Shown: piece by piece, positions 10,464 through 19,908 of the stretch
Position numbering within the stretch: the stretch's first letter is position 1
How the letters are laid out: each line of letters opens with the position of its first letter
Assembly (NCBI GenBank): GCA_947501695.1
Contig: CANMWO010000001.1
Coordinates: 310,001 to 374,000, forward strand
Length of the DNA: 64,000 nucleotides
Source of the DNA: an uncultured Sphingomonadaceae bacterium
Lineage (GTDB): Bacteria > Pseudomonadota > Alphaproteobacteria > Sphingomonadales > Sphingomonadaceae
Direction of reading: 5' to 3'
The notes under the pieces: model-generated
What the model was told of the DNA's origin: nothing
Databases searched by the model: none
What the model saw: the letters and a program-made list of their open reading frames with translations, nothing else
Position numbers and translations under genes: made by a program

Positions 10464-13400
10464 ATGAAAAAATTTACGAAGCTGATGAGCGGAACGGCAC
10501 CAGTAGTGCTCGGCCTCGCTATGCTTTCAGCACCTGCCTACGCGCAGGACCAAGACGTACAAGACGCGGACGCAGCTGATGAAGAAGTCATCGTTGTTAC
10601 CGGTTCTCGTATCAGCAACCCTAACCTTGAGCTGTCTAGCCCGGTTGGCGTTGTAACCTCCGAAGAACTGGAACTGCGTCAGACCAACACTGCTGAACAA
10701 TTCTTGCGCGAACTGCCATCGGCAATTCCAAGCATTGGTTCTGCTGTTAACAATGGTAACGGCGGCTCTTCCTTCGTTAACCTTCGCGGCATCGGTTCGG
10801 TTCGTAACCTTGTTCTGCTTGACGGACGTCGTTTCGTTCCTGCTGATACAACGGGTCGTGTCGACCTTAACTCCATTCCTTTGGCAGTTATTGAGCGTAC
10901 GGACATTCTGACCGGCGGCGCAACCACCACATATGGTGCGGACGCTATCTCTGGTGTTGTTAACTTCATCACCAAGCGTGACTTTGCTGGTGTCGAGCTG
11001 AACCTCAGCGAACAACTCACCGAGCAAGGCGACGGCAACGTATTCCGTGCTGACCTCACCATTGGTGCAAACTTCGACGATGGTCGCGGTAACGCAGTAT
11101 TGAGTGTTGGTTATCAGGACCAAGACGCTGTCTTCCAGGGCGATCGTTCTTTCGGCGAATTTAACGTAAGCTCATTCTCAGGTAACCCTGGTGGTTCTTC
11201 GAATGCTGTTCCTGCAAACATCGTTTTCAATAGCTTGAACGATGCGGCCGGTAACCCATTCACAGGCGGTATTCAGGCACAGATCAACAATGCTGGTACT
11301 GACATCATATCGAATGATCCTACCAACCTGATGGACAATGGTGAATTTAACCCAACGCCATTCAACTTTAACCCGTTCAACATTTTCCAAACGCCTTTCG
11401 AACGGTTTAACGTATTCGGTGCTGCTCGTTATGAGATCAACGAGAATATCGAACTTTACTCTCAGGCTGCGTTTTCGAAACAGACTGTTTCGACAATCAT
11501 CGCACCAGGTGGTTCGTTCTTTAACACCTACACCTTCAACCTCAACAACCCTCTGATCCCAGAAGCAATTGCTGAGCGTTTTGGTGCTGGCTTGGGTCTG
11601 ACTGGAGCAGCCTATACCGCAGCTCGTAACACAGCATTCGGACCAACTCTGGCAGACGGTACTGCTAACCCGGATTACACAACGTTCCAAGCACAGGTTC
11701 GTCGTCGTACAGTTGAGGTTGGAACACGTAACTCTGATTTCACTTCGACGTTGTTTAACCTCGTAATTGGTGCTCGTGGCGCGATTACCGACAACATCAA
11801 CTATGATGTATCGGCAACTTACGGTGAAAGTGAACGTATCCAACGTCAAAGCGGTTTCGCTCGTCGTGAGCGCGTTGACAACGCCATTTTGGGTCTGCCA
11901 GACGGCACCTGCGTAAATGGTGGTGGAGACGGTTGTGTTCCAATCAACTTCTTTGGTACCTTGGGTAACCTTGGACCACAGGCCGCTCAAGATTATGTAT
12001 TTAATCTGACGCAGCAAGTGATCACGGGTACATCAATCGCAACTGTAAACGGTACGGTAACCGGCGATTTTGGCTTTGGCTTCGCTGAAACCCCAATTCA
12101 GTTTGCTGTTGGTGGCGAATATCGTGAATTTACTGCAACCCGTTTGTCTGACGAAGCTTCGCAGACTCCTGGTGCGGTTGTTGGTGGTGGCGGTGCTGCT
12201 CCTGACATTAACGGTTCCTATGATGTTTACGATGCATTTGCAGAAGTTAGCATTCCTGTATTTGAAGGTGAGTCTTTCGCTGAAAGCTTGACCATCGATC
12301 TGGGTGCTCGTTTCTCCGATTACTCGACTGCTGGAACTGAGTTTACTTGGAAAGCAGGCGGTAGCTGGGAAGTTATTCCAGGCTTGACCTTCCGTGGTAA
12401 CTATCAGCGTTCCTCACGTGCACCAAACATCGGTGAACTGTTTACGCCTGTTTCAACAGGTCTGAGCAACCTTGCTAACGATCCATGTCAGGGACCTGTC
12501 GCACCTACCGGCAACTTGCTGGCAGCATGTTTGGCTCAGGTACCTGCGGGTAGTCCAGCTGTTGGTCAAATTACTGCTGGTAACGTTGCACCTCCAGCTG
12601 CGGGACAGATTAACGTCACAACTGGTGGTAACCTGAACCTTGGTACGGAAACGGCGAAAACCTGGACGGTTGGCGTTGCGTTCGAACCAGATGCGGTTCC
12701 TGGTCTTTCGGTCACGGTTGACTATTTCAACCTGAAAGTCACAGAAGCAATTTCTGCACCAACACCTGGTGACTCGATTGCGGCTTGTTTCAATGCGCCA
12801 TCAGGCACCAACCCATTCTGTCAGCAAGAGTTCATCTCTCGTAGTGCATTTACGGGTGGACTTGATGGAGATCCGGCACAGGTTCTGGGCTTGATCCTTC
12901 AGCAGAGTAACCTGGGTACGATTGCGACCGATGGTATTGATGTTGCGGTTCGTTATAACACGGACCTGACCGACAATATTGGTCTTGCAATGTCGTTCGA
13001 CGGTACTTGGACAAATAAGAATACGTTCCAAGCTACTCCGACTTCGATCAATCGCGAGTGCATAAACTTCTACTCTGTCAACTGTAATCCACAGTCTGAG
13101 TTTGCTTTCTCACAGCGTACTTCTTTGACGTTTGACGAAGACTACACATTGTCTCTTCGCTGGCGTTATCTGAGTGGTGTTGAGCAAGAGCCTCAGGACA
13201 TCATCGACAACGGAGAAGCCTTTATCGGTGACTCACCATTGTTCGGTAATGTAGACTTCACAGAAATTGGTGCTGAACATTACTTCGACCTCTCCTTCCA
13301 GTGGGATGTGAGCGAGAACGTATTGTTCACGTTGACCGCACAGAACTTGTTCGACAACCAGCCTACGGTTGTTGGTTCGAACATCGGTTCAACGGCGTTT

Positions 13401-13478
13401 AACTCTGGTAACGTTTACCCATCAAGCTACGACACATTGGGTCGTCGCTATGGCGCAAGCGTGAAATTCAGCTTCTAA
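10464..13478 (+). CDS. TonB-dependent receptor
   Basis: 1004 aa; EEVIVVTGSRI TonB-box/plug start, LLDGRRFVPADTTGRVDLNSIP, GGATTTYGADAISGVVNFIT, terminal SVKFSF. Confidence 0.95.
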   Translation: MKKFTKLMSGTAPVVLGLAMLSAPAYAQDQDVQDADAADEEVIVVTGSRISNPNLELSSPVGVVTSEELELRQTNTAEQFLRELPSAIPSIGSAVNNGNGGSSFVNLRGIGSVRNLVLLDGRRFVPADTTGRVDLNSIPLAVIERTDILTGGATTTYGADAISGVVNFITKRDFAGVELNLSEQLTEQGDGNVFRADLTIGANFDDGRGNAVLSVGYQDQDAVFQGDRSFGEFNVSSFSGNPGGSSNAVPANIVFNSLNDAAGNPFTGGIQAQINNAGTDIISNDPTNLMDNGEFNPTPFNFNPFNIFQTPFERFNVFGAARYEINENIELYSQAAFSKQTVSTIIAPGGSFFNTYTFNLNNPLIPEAIAERFGAGLGLTGAAYTAARNTAFGPTLADGTANPDYTTFQAQVRRRTVEVGTRNSDFTSTLFNLVIGARGAITDNINYDVSATYGESERIQRQSGFARRERVDNAILGLPDGTCVNGGGDGCVPINFFGTLGNLGPQAAQDYVFNLTQQVITGTSIATVNGTVTGDFGFGFAETPIQFAVGGEYREFTATRLSDEASQTPGAVVGGGGAAPDINGSYDVYDAFAEVSIPVFEGESFAESLTIDLGARFSDYSTAGTEFTWKAGGSWEVIPGLTFRGNYQRSSRAPNIGELFTPVSTGLSNLANDPCQGPVAPTGNLLAACLAQVPAGSPAVGQITAGNVAPPAAGQINVTTGGNLNLGTETAKTWTVGVAFEPDAVPGLSVTVDYFNLKVTEAISAPTPGDSIAACFNAPSGTNPFCQQEFISRSAFTGGLDGDPAQVLGLILQQSNLGTIATDGIDVAVRYNTDLTDNIGLAMSFDGTWTNKNTFQATPTSINRECINFYSVNCNPQSEFAFSQRTSLTFDEDYTLSLRWRYLSGVEQEPQDIIDNGEAFIGDSPLFGNVDFTEIGAEHYFDLSFQWDVSENVLFTLTAQNLFDNQPTVVGSNIGSTAFNSGNVYPSSYDTLGRRYGASVKFSF

Positions 13479-13504
13479 TCCAAACGGTTAGATTTGAAAT
13501 GAAG

Positions 13505-13534
13505 AGGGCGGGCCAATTGGTCCGCCCTTTTTCG
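13505..13534 (+). terminator. Rho-independent terminator of the 10464-13478 receptor gene
   Basis: AGGGCGG-GCCAATTGGT-CCGCCCT followed by a T-rich run. Confidence 0.85.
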
Positions 13535-13769
13535 TTGCACTTGAGTGTAAACTTGATACAATTCGGAGGAATTCCGGCAATAATAGAGCGTAGTCGTAGC
13601 TATCGCTTCAGTTAAGCCACTACTATTTCTTATTTTCTTTAAGGATCATTGACCCCTACAACAATGAAACTGGGATTAGATAGGGTCACAATATACGAGT
13701 GATTTTAACCCCCAAAACTATTCTAATCTCTACTCACCAATTGGAATTTTGAAACGCAAAGGACTAGCT

Positions 13770-14087
13770 ATGAAAAAATACAACCAGTTGATCGCGTCTA
13801 TGGCTTTTACGGCTCTGTTTTTGACTGCAACACCGGCCTTCGCTGCAGAAAATGAAGCCGTAACAACCGAAGATGCCGCAGCAAAAAAAGAAAAACCAAA
13901 GAAAATTACCGATCGGAACCATCCAGATTATCTTCGTTGTCGGTCTGAGCCAATTATCGGCTCGCTATCGCGCAAAAGACGTGTCTGCTTGACCAACCGA
14001 GAGTGGACGGAAGCTAATCGAAAGGGCAGCAAGAAAAGCCGCCAGTTTATTGAAGACATGCAGGTTGGCATGAGTGACAGTAACTGA
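13770..14087 (+). CDS. small exported hypothetical protein, tandem paralog A
   Basis: KKITDRNHPDYLRCRSEPIIGSLSRKRRVCLTNREW shared with next ORF; signal peptide. Confidence 0.8.
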   Translation: MKKYNQLIASMAFTALFLTATPAFAAENEAVTTEDAAAKKEKPKKITDRNHPDYLRCRSEPIIGSLSRKRRVCLTNREWTEANRKGSKKSRQFIEDMQVGMSDSN

Positions 14088-14107
14088 TTGTTAGGAGTTC
14101 ATTTAGA

Positions 14108-14434
14108 ATGTTAAAAAAAGTTTTCTTTCTAGGTTTGGCAATGACTGTCACTGCAAGCCCTGCGATTGGATCCGTGCAAGGCGGCGCGAGTGATGAAACC
14201 AGCGAGGCTGTAGTTTCTCCACCTGTTGAAAAGTCTAAGCCAAAGAAGATAACCGACCGTAACCATCCTGATTTCGTGCGTTGCCGCTCAGAAGCCATTA
14301 TAGGTTCTTTGTCTCGCAAAAAACGTACATGTATGACCAATAAAGAATGGAAGATGACCCACCGGGAGGGCAACAAAAGCAGTCGTGGTTTTATTGATGA
14401 CAATCAACCAGGCTTTATGCCCGAAGGGATATAG
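14108..14434 (+). CDS. small exported hypothetical protein, tandem paralog B
   Basis: KKITDRNHPDFVRCRSEAIIGSLSRKKRTCMTNKEW; paralog of 13770-14087. Confidence 0.8.
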   Translation: MLKKVFFLGLAMTVTASPAIGSVQGGASDETSEAVVSPPVEKSKPKKITDRNHPDFVRCRSEAIIGSLSRKKRTCMTNKEWKMTHREGNKSSRGFIDDNQPGFMPEGI

Positions 14435-14444
14435 TGCACATCAG

Positions 14445-15491
14445 CTATAACAATTGAGAACTGATACCTAGGTCTATCCCCTGACTTTCTGCCACTGCTT
14501 TGGTCCATGTCGCAACCATTTCAATCTCGGTGCCGTGGATCTCGGCAACCTTCTGTTGTTCTTGTTCGCGCGTGTTGGCATCGAATGTTTCGCCACGCTT
14601 GGCCTGATCGAGTTTGGAATGACTGGTAAAAGCCGGACCCTGAATGATCGCATCAATCTGGGCATCATTCATTCCCAATCCGTAGAGCTTTGATAGCGCA
14701 GCGATAGTCGCCGGCGATTGCGCCAGAAAAGTATCGCTATCGAGGGTTTTGACTCGATCCGCGCCGATTTCTGCGATGATCTTAGCAAACAGCGCATGTT
14801 GAGACAGCCAGCCGATGGCTGCAACCTGTAAATCGGTGAGTTGTAGTAGTTCATCGCGAGAGAACCCCCCGATTGCATAGCCGTCTTTCAGCGTGCCGAT
14901 CAGTACATCCCGCACCCAGATACGGCCCCACATTTCTTTCTTGGCAATAGATTTCAGAAATCCCTCTATCGGCGCGTATAGAAGCAACGCCTTTGCTTCA
15001 GGTCGCATACGCAACATTTCAATCGCTAATGGATTACAGATGTTCGATGGTTTGATGACGACCGCCCGATCTTCACCGAAGGGGCGCGACAGCAGGGTCA
15101 AACTCTGCTCCATGACCTGTCGTTGTATTGCAGGATCTGCGCCGCGCCGCTGCCAGCCGATCATGTCGTTGAGGACTACAGGCTCTTTCAGCCCCATTGA
15201 GACGCCTTCGATATCAAAAGCTCGTGCGAGCATGGTCGAACAGCAATAGGCCGAATGGAATATGAAATGCACCGGTGCGGTTTGTGGTGATGCACTAGTA
15301 AGCTGAGACCTAGCAATCGCCTTAAACTGGTCCACGTTGGGCAAGTGTTCATCTGTTATGAATGTGCATTGCCGGTGCACCTCGCGCGGAACCGAAAGAA
15401 ACCGAAAGCTATCGCCCACCTCATCATACCGATGGGCCAAATAGCTGGCATCGCCCAATATTTCATCCTGTAGTAAAGCGCTAATCATCAT
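14445..15491 (-). CDS. sulfotransferase-like / P-loop hypothetical protein
   Basis: HFIFHSAYCCSTMLARAF P-loop-like motif near N-terminus; start at MMISALLQDEI. Confidence 0.6.
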   Translation of the reverse strand: MMISALLQDEILGDASYLAHRYDEVGDSFRFLSVPREVHRQCTFITDEHLPNVDQFKAIARSQLTSASPQTAPVHFIFHSAYCCSTMLARAFDIEGVSMGLKEPVVLNDMIGWQRRGADPAIQRQVMEQSLTLLSRPFGEDRAVVIKPSNICNPLAIEMLRMRPEAKALLLYAPIEGFLKSIAKKEMWGRIWVRDVLIGTLKDGYAIGGFSRDELLQLTDLQVAAIGWLSQHALFAKIIAEIGADRVKTLDSDTFLAQSPATIAALSKLYGLGMNDAQIDAIIQGPAFTSHSKLDQAKRGETFDANTREQEQQKVAEIHGTEIEMVATWTKAVAESQGIDLGISSQLL

Positions 15492-15525
15492 CTTTATCTG
15501 CCGAACATAATCAGCACGCGCAAGT

Positions 15526-18123
15526 TCAACCTTCTGGTGCGGTCGCCACGGGCTCCATTTTGAGAGCGCCGTCTCCCTCGTCAATCTGCACGGTGCTGTT
15601 ATCTGGAACATTACCACGGAGGATCATGTCAGCCAGCGGGTCCTGTAGATATTTCTGGATCGCGCGTTTCAACGGTCTTGCGCCATAAACAGGATCGTAA
15701 CCGACCCGCCCGAGCCAGCGTTTTGCAGCATCGGTCAGTTCCAGGACAATCTTCCGATCCTTGAGTAGCTTTTGCACGCGCGCAACCTGAATTTCAACAA
15801 TTGGTGCCATATGCTCCTCGGCCAACCGGTGGAATAATATGATCTCGTCAAGCCGGTTGAGAAATTCGGGGCGGAAATGCGAGCGGACGACTTCCATCAC
15901 CTGCGGTTCGACATCCTTGACCTTCTCTCCATCTTTCAGGTTCGCCATATATTGGCTACCCAAGTTAGATGTTAGAATGATCAATGTGTTGGAGAAATCA
16001 ACTTTCCGACCCTGACCATCGGTAAGATGGCCATCATCGAGCACTTGCAGCAAGACGTTGAATACATCGCCATGGGCTTTTTCAACCTCGTCAAAGAGGA
16101 TGACTTGATAGGGGCGTCTGCGGACAGCTTCGGTCAGCACGCCGCCTTCTTCATAGCCGACATAGCCCGGAGGTGCACCGATCAAGCGAGCGACGCTGTG
16201 TTTCTCCATAAATTCAGACATGTCGATGCGGACCATCGCTTGGTCATCATCAAAAAGGAAACCGGCGAGCGCCTTGGTCAGTTCGGTCTTGCCGACACCG
16301 GTGGGCCCGAGGAACAGGAAACTGCCAAGCGGACGGTTGGGGTCCTGCAATCCTGCACGTGATCGGCGGACAGCGGCGGACACAGCTTCGATAGCATCCT
16401 TCTGACCAATAACCCGCTTGCCGATCAATTCTTCCATGGCGAGCAATTTTTCACGCTCGCCTTCGAGCATTTTATCGACCGGGATGCCGGTCCATTTAGA
16501 AACTACAGCAGCAATATCTTCGCTGACGACTTCCTCACGCAACATGGCGCCTTCGGTGGCGTCGCCAGCCTCTTCCAGTTTCTTTTCGAGATTGGGAATG
16601 GTGCCATAGCTCAGCTCACCTGCCTTCGCGAGATCGCCGGCCCGTTCGGCCTGTTCCAATTCCAGACGCGCCGCATCTAGCTCTTCTTTCACATGCGCTT
16701 CGGCGTTGATCTTGTCTTTCTCACCCTGCCAACGCGTTGTGAGCTCGGTCGATTCCTGTTCCAGCTCGGCGAGTTCTTTTTCCAATGTTTCGAGGCGGCT
16801 TTTGGACGCATCATCACTTTCTTTGGATAGAGCTTCGCGTTCAATCTTGAGTTGAATAATCCGCCGGTCGAGCGTTTCAATTTCCTCTGGCTTGGATTCG
16901 ACTTCCATCCGGATGCGCGATGCCGCTTCGTCCATCAAGTCGATCGCTTTGTCGGGCAAGAAGCGATCCGAAATATAGCGATGCGACAGGGTGGCTGCGC
17001 TTACCAACGCCCCATCTGTGATCCGTACGCCATGGTGCAGTTCATATTTTTCCTTCAGCCCGCGCAGGATCGAGATGGTGTCTTCAACCGTCGGTTCGCC
17101 AATGACAACCGGCTGAAACCGACGCTGCAAGGCAGGGTCTTTTTCGACATGTTTCTGATATTCGTCGAGCGTCGTTGCGCCAATGCAATGCAATTCACCG
17201 CGCGCCAAAGCCGGTTTGAGCAGGTTGCTCGCATCCATAGAACCTTCCGAGGCACCGGCCCCGATAAGGGTGTGCATCTCATCAATGAAAAGAATGATTT
17301 CACCATCAGCTCCGCGCACTTCATCAAGCACGCCTTTAAGCCGTTCTTCAAACTCGCCGCGATATTTTGCGCCGGCGATGAGGGCGCCCATATCAAGAGA
17401 CATCAAGCGGCGGTCTTTCAGGCTGTCGGGCACATCGCCATTGGCAATGCGCAGTGCGAGCCCCTCGGCAATAGCGGTTTTGCCGACGCCAGGTTCACCG
17501 ATAAGCACTGGGTTATTCTTGGTGCGTCGTGCGAGAATTTGTATAGTCCGACGAATTTCCTCATCACGACCGATCACCGGATCCATCTTGCCTTCGCGCG
17601 CGGCCTCGGTGAGGTCGCGGGCAAATTTCTTCATGGCGTCATAGCGGTCTTCTGCTGATGCGGTGTCTGCCGAACGTCCGCCGCGCAAGTCGTTAATCGC
17701 GCTGTTGAGCGCATCTGGGGTAACACCGGCATTGGTCAGAGCCTTCCCGGCGGCCGTATCCTTCGACAGAGTGAGCGCAAGCAATAGACGCTCAACCGTA
17801 ACATAGCTATCGCCGGCTTTCTCTGCGACCTGCTCTGCCTGATCGAGCACGCGGACGGCATCATTGTTCAAGCCCGGCGTCTGTTGGGCACCACTGCCTG
17901 ATACGGCAGGAATTTTATCCAGCGCTGTATCTATTTCGGCATGCGCCTGTTTGGCGTTGCCCCCGGCCTTCGCGATCAAGCCAGCCGCCATGCCTTGATC
18001 ATCTTCGAGCAATGCCTTGAGTAAATGCGCGGCGGTAATTTGTTGATGGTTCAAACGGATCGCTACAGTCTGCGCGGATTGCAAAAATCCTTTGGCGCGA
18101 TCAGTAAATTTTTCGAGATTCAT
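15526..18123 (-). CDS. clpB: ATP-dependent chaperone ClpB
   Basis: [18 protein letters not shown]; two AAA+ modules ([32 protein letters not shown]), coiled-coil middle domain. Confidence 0.98.
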   Translation of the reverse strand: MNLEKFTDRAKGFLQSAQTVAIRLNHQQITAAHLLKALLEDDQGMAAGLIAKAGGNAKQAHAEIDTALDKIPAVSGSGAQQTPGLNNDAVRVLDQAEQVAEKAGDSYVTVERLLLALTLSKDTAAGKALTNAGVTPDALNSAINDLRGGRSADTASAEDRYDAMKKFARDLTEAAREGKMDPVIGRDEEIRRTIQILARRTKNNPVLIGEPGVGKTAIAEGLALRIANGDVPDSLKDRRLMSLDMGALIAGAKYRGEFEERLKGVLDEVRGADGEIILFIDEMHTLIGAGASEGSMDASNLLKPALARGELHCIGATTLDEYQKHVEKDPALQRRFQPVVIGEPTVEDTISILRGLKEKYELHHGVRITDGALVSAATLSHRYISDRFLPDKAIDLMDEAASRIRMEVESKPEEIETLDRRIIQLKIEREALSKESDDASKSRLETLEKELAELEQESTELTTRWQGEKDKINAEAHVKEELDAARLELEQAERAGDLAKAGELSYGTIPNLEKKLEEAGDATEGAMLREEVVSEDIAAVVSKWTGIPVDKMLEGEREKLLAMEELIGKRVIGQKDAIEAVSAAVRRSRAGLQDPNRPLGSFLFLGPTGVGKTELTKALAGFLFDDDQAMVRIDMSEFMEKHSVARLIGAPPGYVGYEEGGVLTEAVRRRPYQVILFDEVEKAHGDVFNVLLQVLDDGHLTDGQGRKVDFSNTLIILTSNLGSQYMANLKDGEKVKDVEPQVMEVVRSHFRPEFLNRLDEIILFHRLAEEHMAPIVEIQVARVQKLLKDRKIVLELTDAAKRWLGRVGYDPVYGARPLKRAIQKYLQDPLADMILRGNVPDNSTVQIDEGDGALKMEPVATAPEG

Positions 18124-18153
18124 TGTCCCGTTCCCTCATTCCATGTTCTCTAA

Positions 18154-18183
18154 AGATATGGAGTGATGTTTTTATCACACAAG
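18154..18183 (-). promoter_or_regulatory. candidate RpoH (sigma32) promoter for clpB
   Basis: minus strand CTTGTG ... CCATATCT, about 16-18 nt spacing, upstream of clpB. Confidence 0.5.
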
Positions 18184-18212
18184 GGAGCGGGACAAATATT
18201 TGTTACAAAAGC

Positions 18213-19796
18213 CTATTCGGCAGTCCAGTCACGTGCAAGGCTATCCAGCAAGCGCACGCCAAAGCCGGAGGCCCCTTTGGGCGTCAGCGGTTTTGCTGAT
18301 TTATTCCAGTCTACACCGGCAATATCCAAGTGCGCCCAAGGCAATGACTCATCAACAAAATAACCGATAAAATGGGCACCTGCACTAGCTCCCGGCGCAT
18401 CGGTTACGCCTGAATTTTTCACGTCAGCAATGTCTGAGCGCACGGCTTTCGCATAGGCCGGATGCAAAGGCAGTCGCCATAGATGTTCGCCACTGTCCTT
18501 GGCAGCGTTAAACAGGCGATCGGCAATCTTGTCCTCGCGCGCAAAAAGTCCCGCATATTGATCGCCCACGGCGCGTCCGACGGATCCAGTCAACGTCGCG
18601 ATATCAACCAGCGCAAACGGTTTGTAGCGATCAGCCACATATTGCACTGCATCTGCGAGCACCAACCGGCCTTCGGCGTCCGTACTTAGAATTTCGATGG
18701 TCTTGCCGCCATAGGTGCGGACCACATCGCCGGGGCGCTGGGCGTTGGCACCGGGCATGTTTTCAGCCAGCGCAGCAACCGCCACAATATTAACCGGTGC
18801 GCGGCTCTTGGCGAGCGACAATGTTGCGCCCATCACAGCGGCGGCGCCCGACATGTCGGCCTTCATCGCCCACATGCCCTTGTTGGGCTTGATCGAGATG
18901 CCACCGGTGTCAAATGTGATGCCTTTTCCAGCCAAAGCCAGCGGCGCGCCGCTTCCGCCTGTATAGCGCACTATCATCATTCTTGATCCGCGCGGGCTGC
19001 CTTGACCGACGCCTACAATCGCGCCCATATTCATTTTCCGCATGTCTGCCTCGTTGAGAATTTCGATCCGGATATTCGGGACGCCTTTAAAGGCAGCGCT
19101 GACCTGATCAACGAAGCTCTGCGGATAGAGCGTGTTAGCTGGCTCGCTTTGAAGGTCGCGGACCATTTTGACACTATCAGCAAGATGTTTGTAACGACCA
19201 TTCCAGAGGCTTCGCGCGGCTGATGCTTGCGGGCCGGAAATTATCACCTGTCGGTTGGCAGGGACGGTTTCGTTATCCGTTTGATACCGGTCAAAACGAT
19301 ATTGGCCGAGATCCAAACCGAGCGCTGCATCAGCCATCGCAGCGGCATCAGGAGCCCCAACTAACGCCAATTCGATATCTTCTTCCATCAGTTTTTGCGC
19401 GGCGCTGCCAGCGGCCGATTTCCAGTCTGGCTGTTCGCCATCTGCCTTTGCCGCTCCAGCCAGCATGATCAGCGGACGGCTACCAATCCCTCGTAGTTTG
19501 AGGTTGGTGCCCGTCTTCCCTTTGAATTCGGCAGAAGTAATCGCCGCTTCCAAAGCGCTGCGTTCGGAAGCAGAAAGAGCCGGAATATCCGGTAATGCAG
19601 CGCCTTGCATCAGGATCACCAGACCAGCACCAGCAGGCGCTTGTTCGGCAAAGACAATCGGACGTTCTGCGCTGTTGGGCACGGTGCTGGCTGGAACGCC
19701 AGACCCAACAACGGATTGGGCGTTTATGGGTGCAGCAAGCGCGAGTGCAGAAAAGGCTGAGATGAGAGCAAAGTGAGAAATTTTCGATTTCAGCAT
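18213..19796 (-). CDS. leucyl aminopeptidase family (M17) protein with signal peptide
   Basis: GKGITFDTGGISIKP, NTDAEGRL-type (LSTDAEGRLVLADAV); start at MLKSKISHFALISAFSALALAAPINAQS. Confidence 0.92.
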   Translation of the reverse strand: MLKSKISHFALISAFSALALAAPINAQSVVGSGVPASTVPNSAERPIVFAEQAPAGAGLVILMQGAALPDIPALSASERSALEAAITSAEFKGKTGTNLKLRGIGSRPLIMLAGAAKADGEQPDWKSAAGSAAQKLMEEDIELALVGAPDAAAMADAALGLDLGQYRFDRYQTDNETVPANRQVIISGPQASAARSLWNGRYKHLADSVKMVRDLQSEPANTLYPQSFVDQVSAAFKGVPNIRIEILNEADMRKMNMGAIVGVGQGSPRGSRMMIVRYTGGSGAPLALAGKGITFDTGGISIKPNKGMWAMKADMSGAAAVMGATLSLAKSRAPVNIVAVAALAENMPGANAQRPGDVVRTYGGKTIEILSTDAEGRLVLADAVQYVADRYKPFALVDIATLTGSVGRAVGDQYAGLFAREDKIADRLFNAAKDSGEHLWRLPLHPAYAKAVRSDIADVKNSGVTDAPGASAGAHFIGYFVDESLPWAHLDIAGVDWNKSAKPLTPKGASGFGVRLLDSLARDWTAE

Positions 19797-19908
19797 GAAC
19801 GATCCTTTGACTGAGACGGTCGGGCGGCTACCCAGTTGACCAAAGACGTAACTTTGCGCAAGAGCAATGAAAAGGGCAAGGGTGATTGCCATAGAAAAAG
19901 GAAATGAA

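Noticed and set aside
11178-12017. 279-aa minus-strand ORF inside the TonB receptor (also 10527-11123 minus)
   Set aside because: Fully antisense to a clear receptor gene with strong codon bias; Thr/Val/Arg-rich low-quality translation without domain signals.
16852-17658. 268-aa plus-strand ORF antisense to clpB
   Set aside because: Shadow ORF of a highly conserved gene; no start context or recognisable motif.
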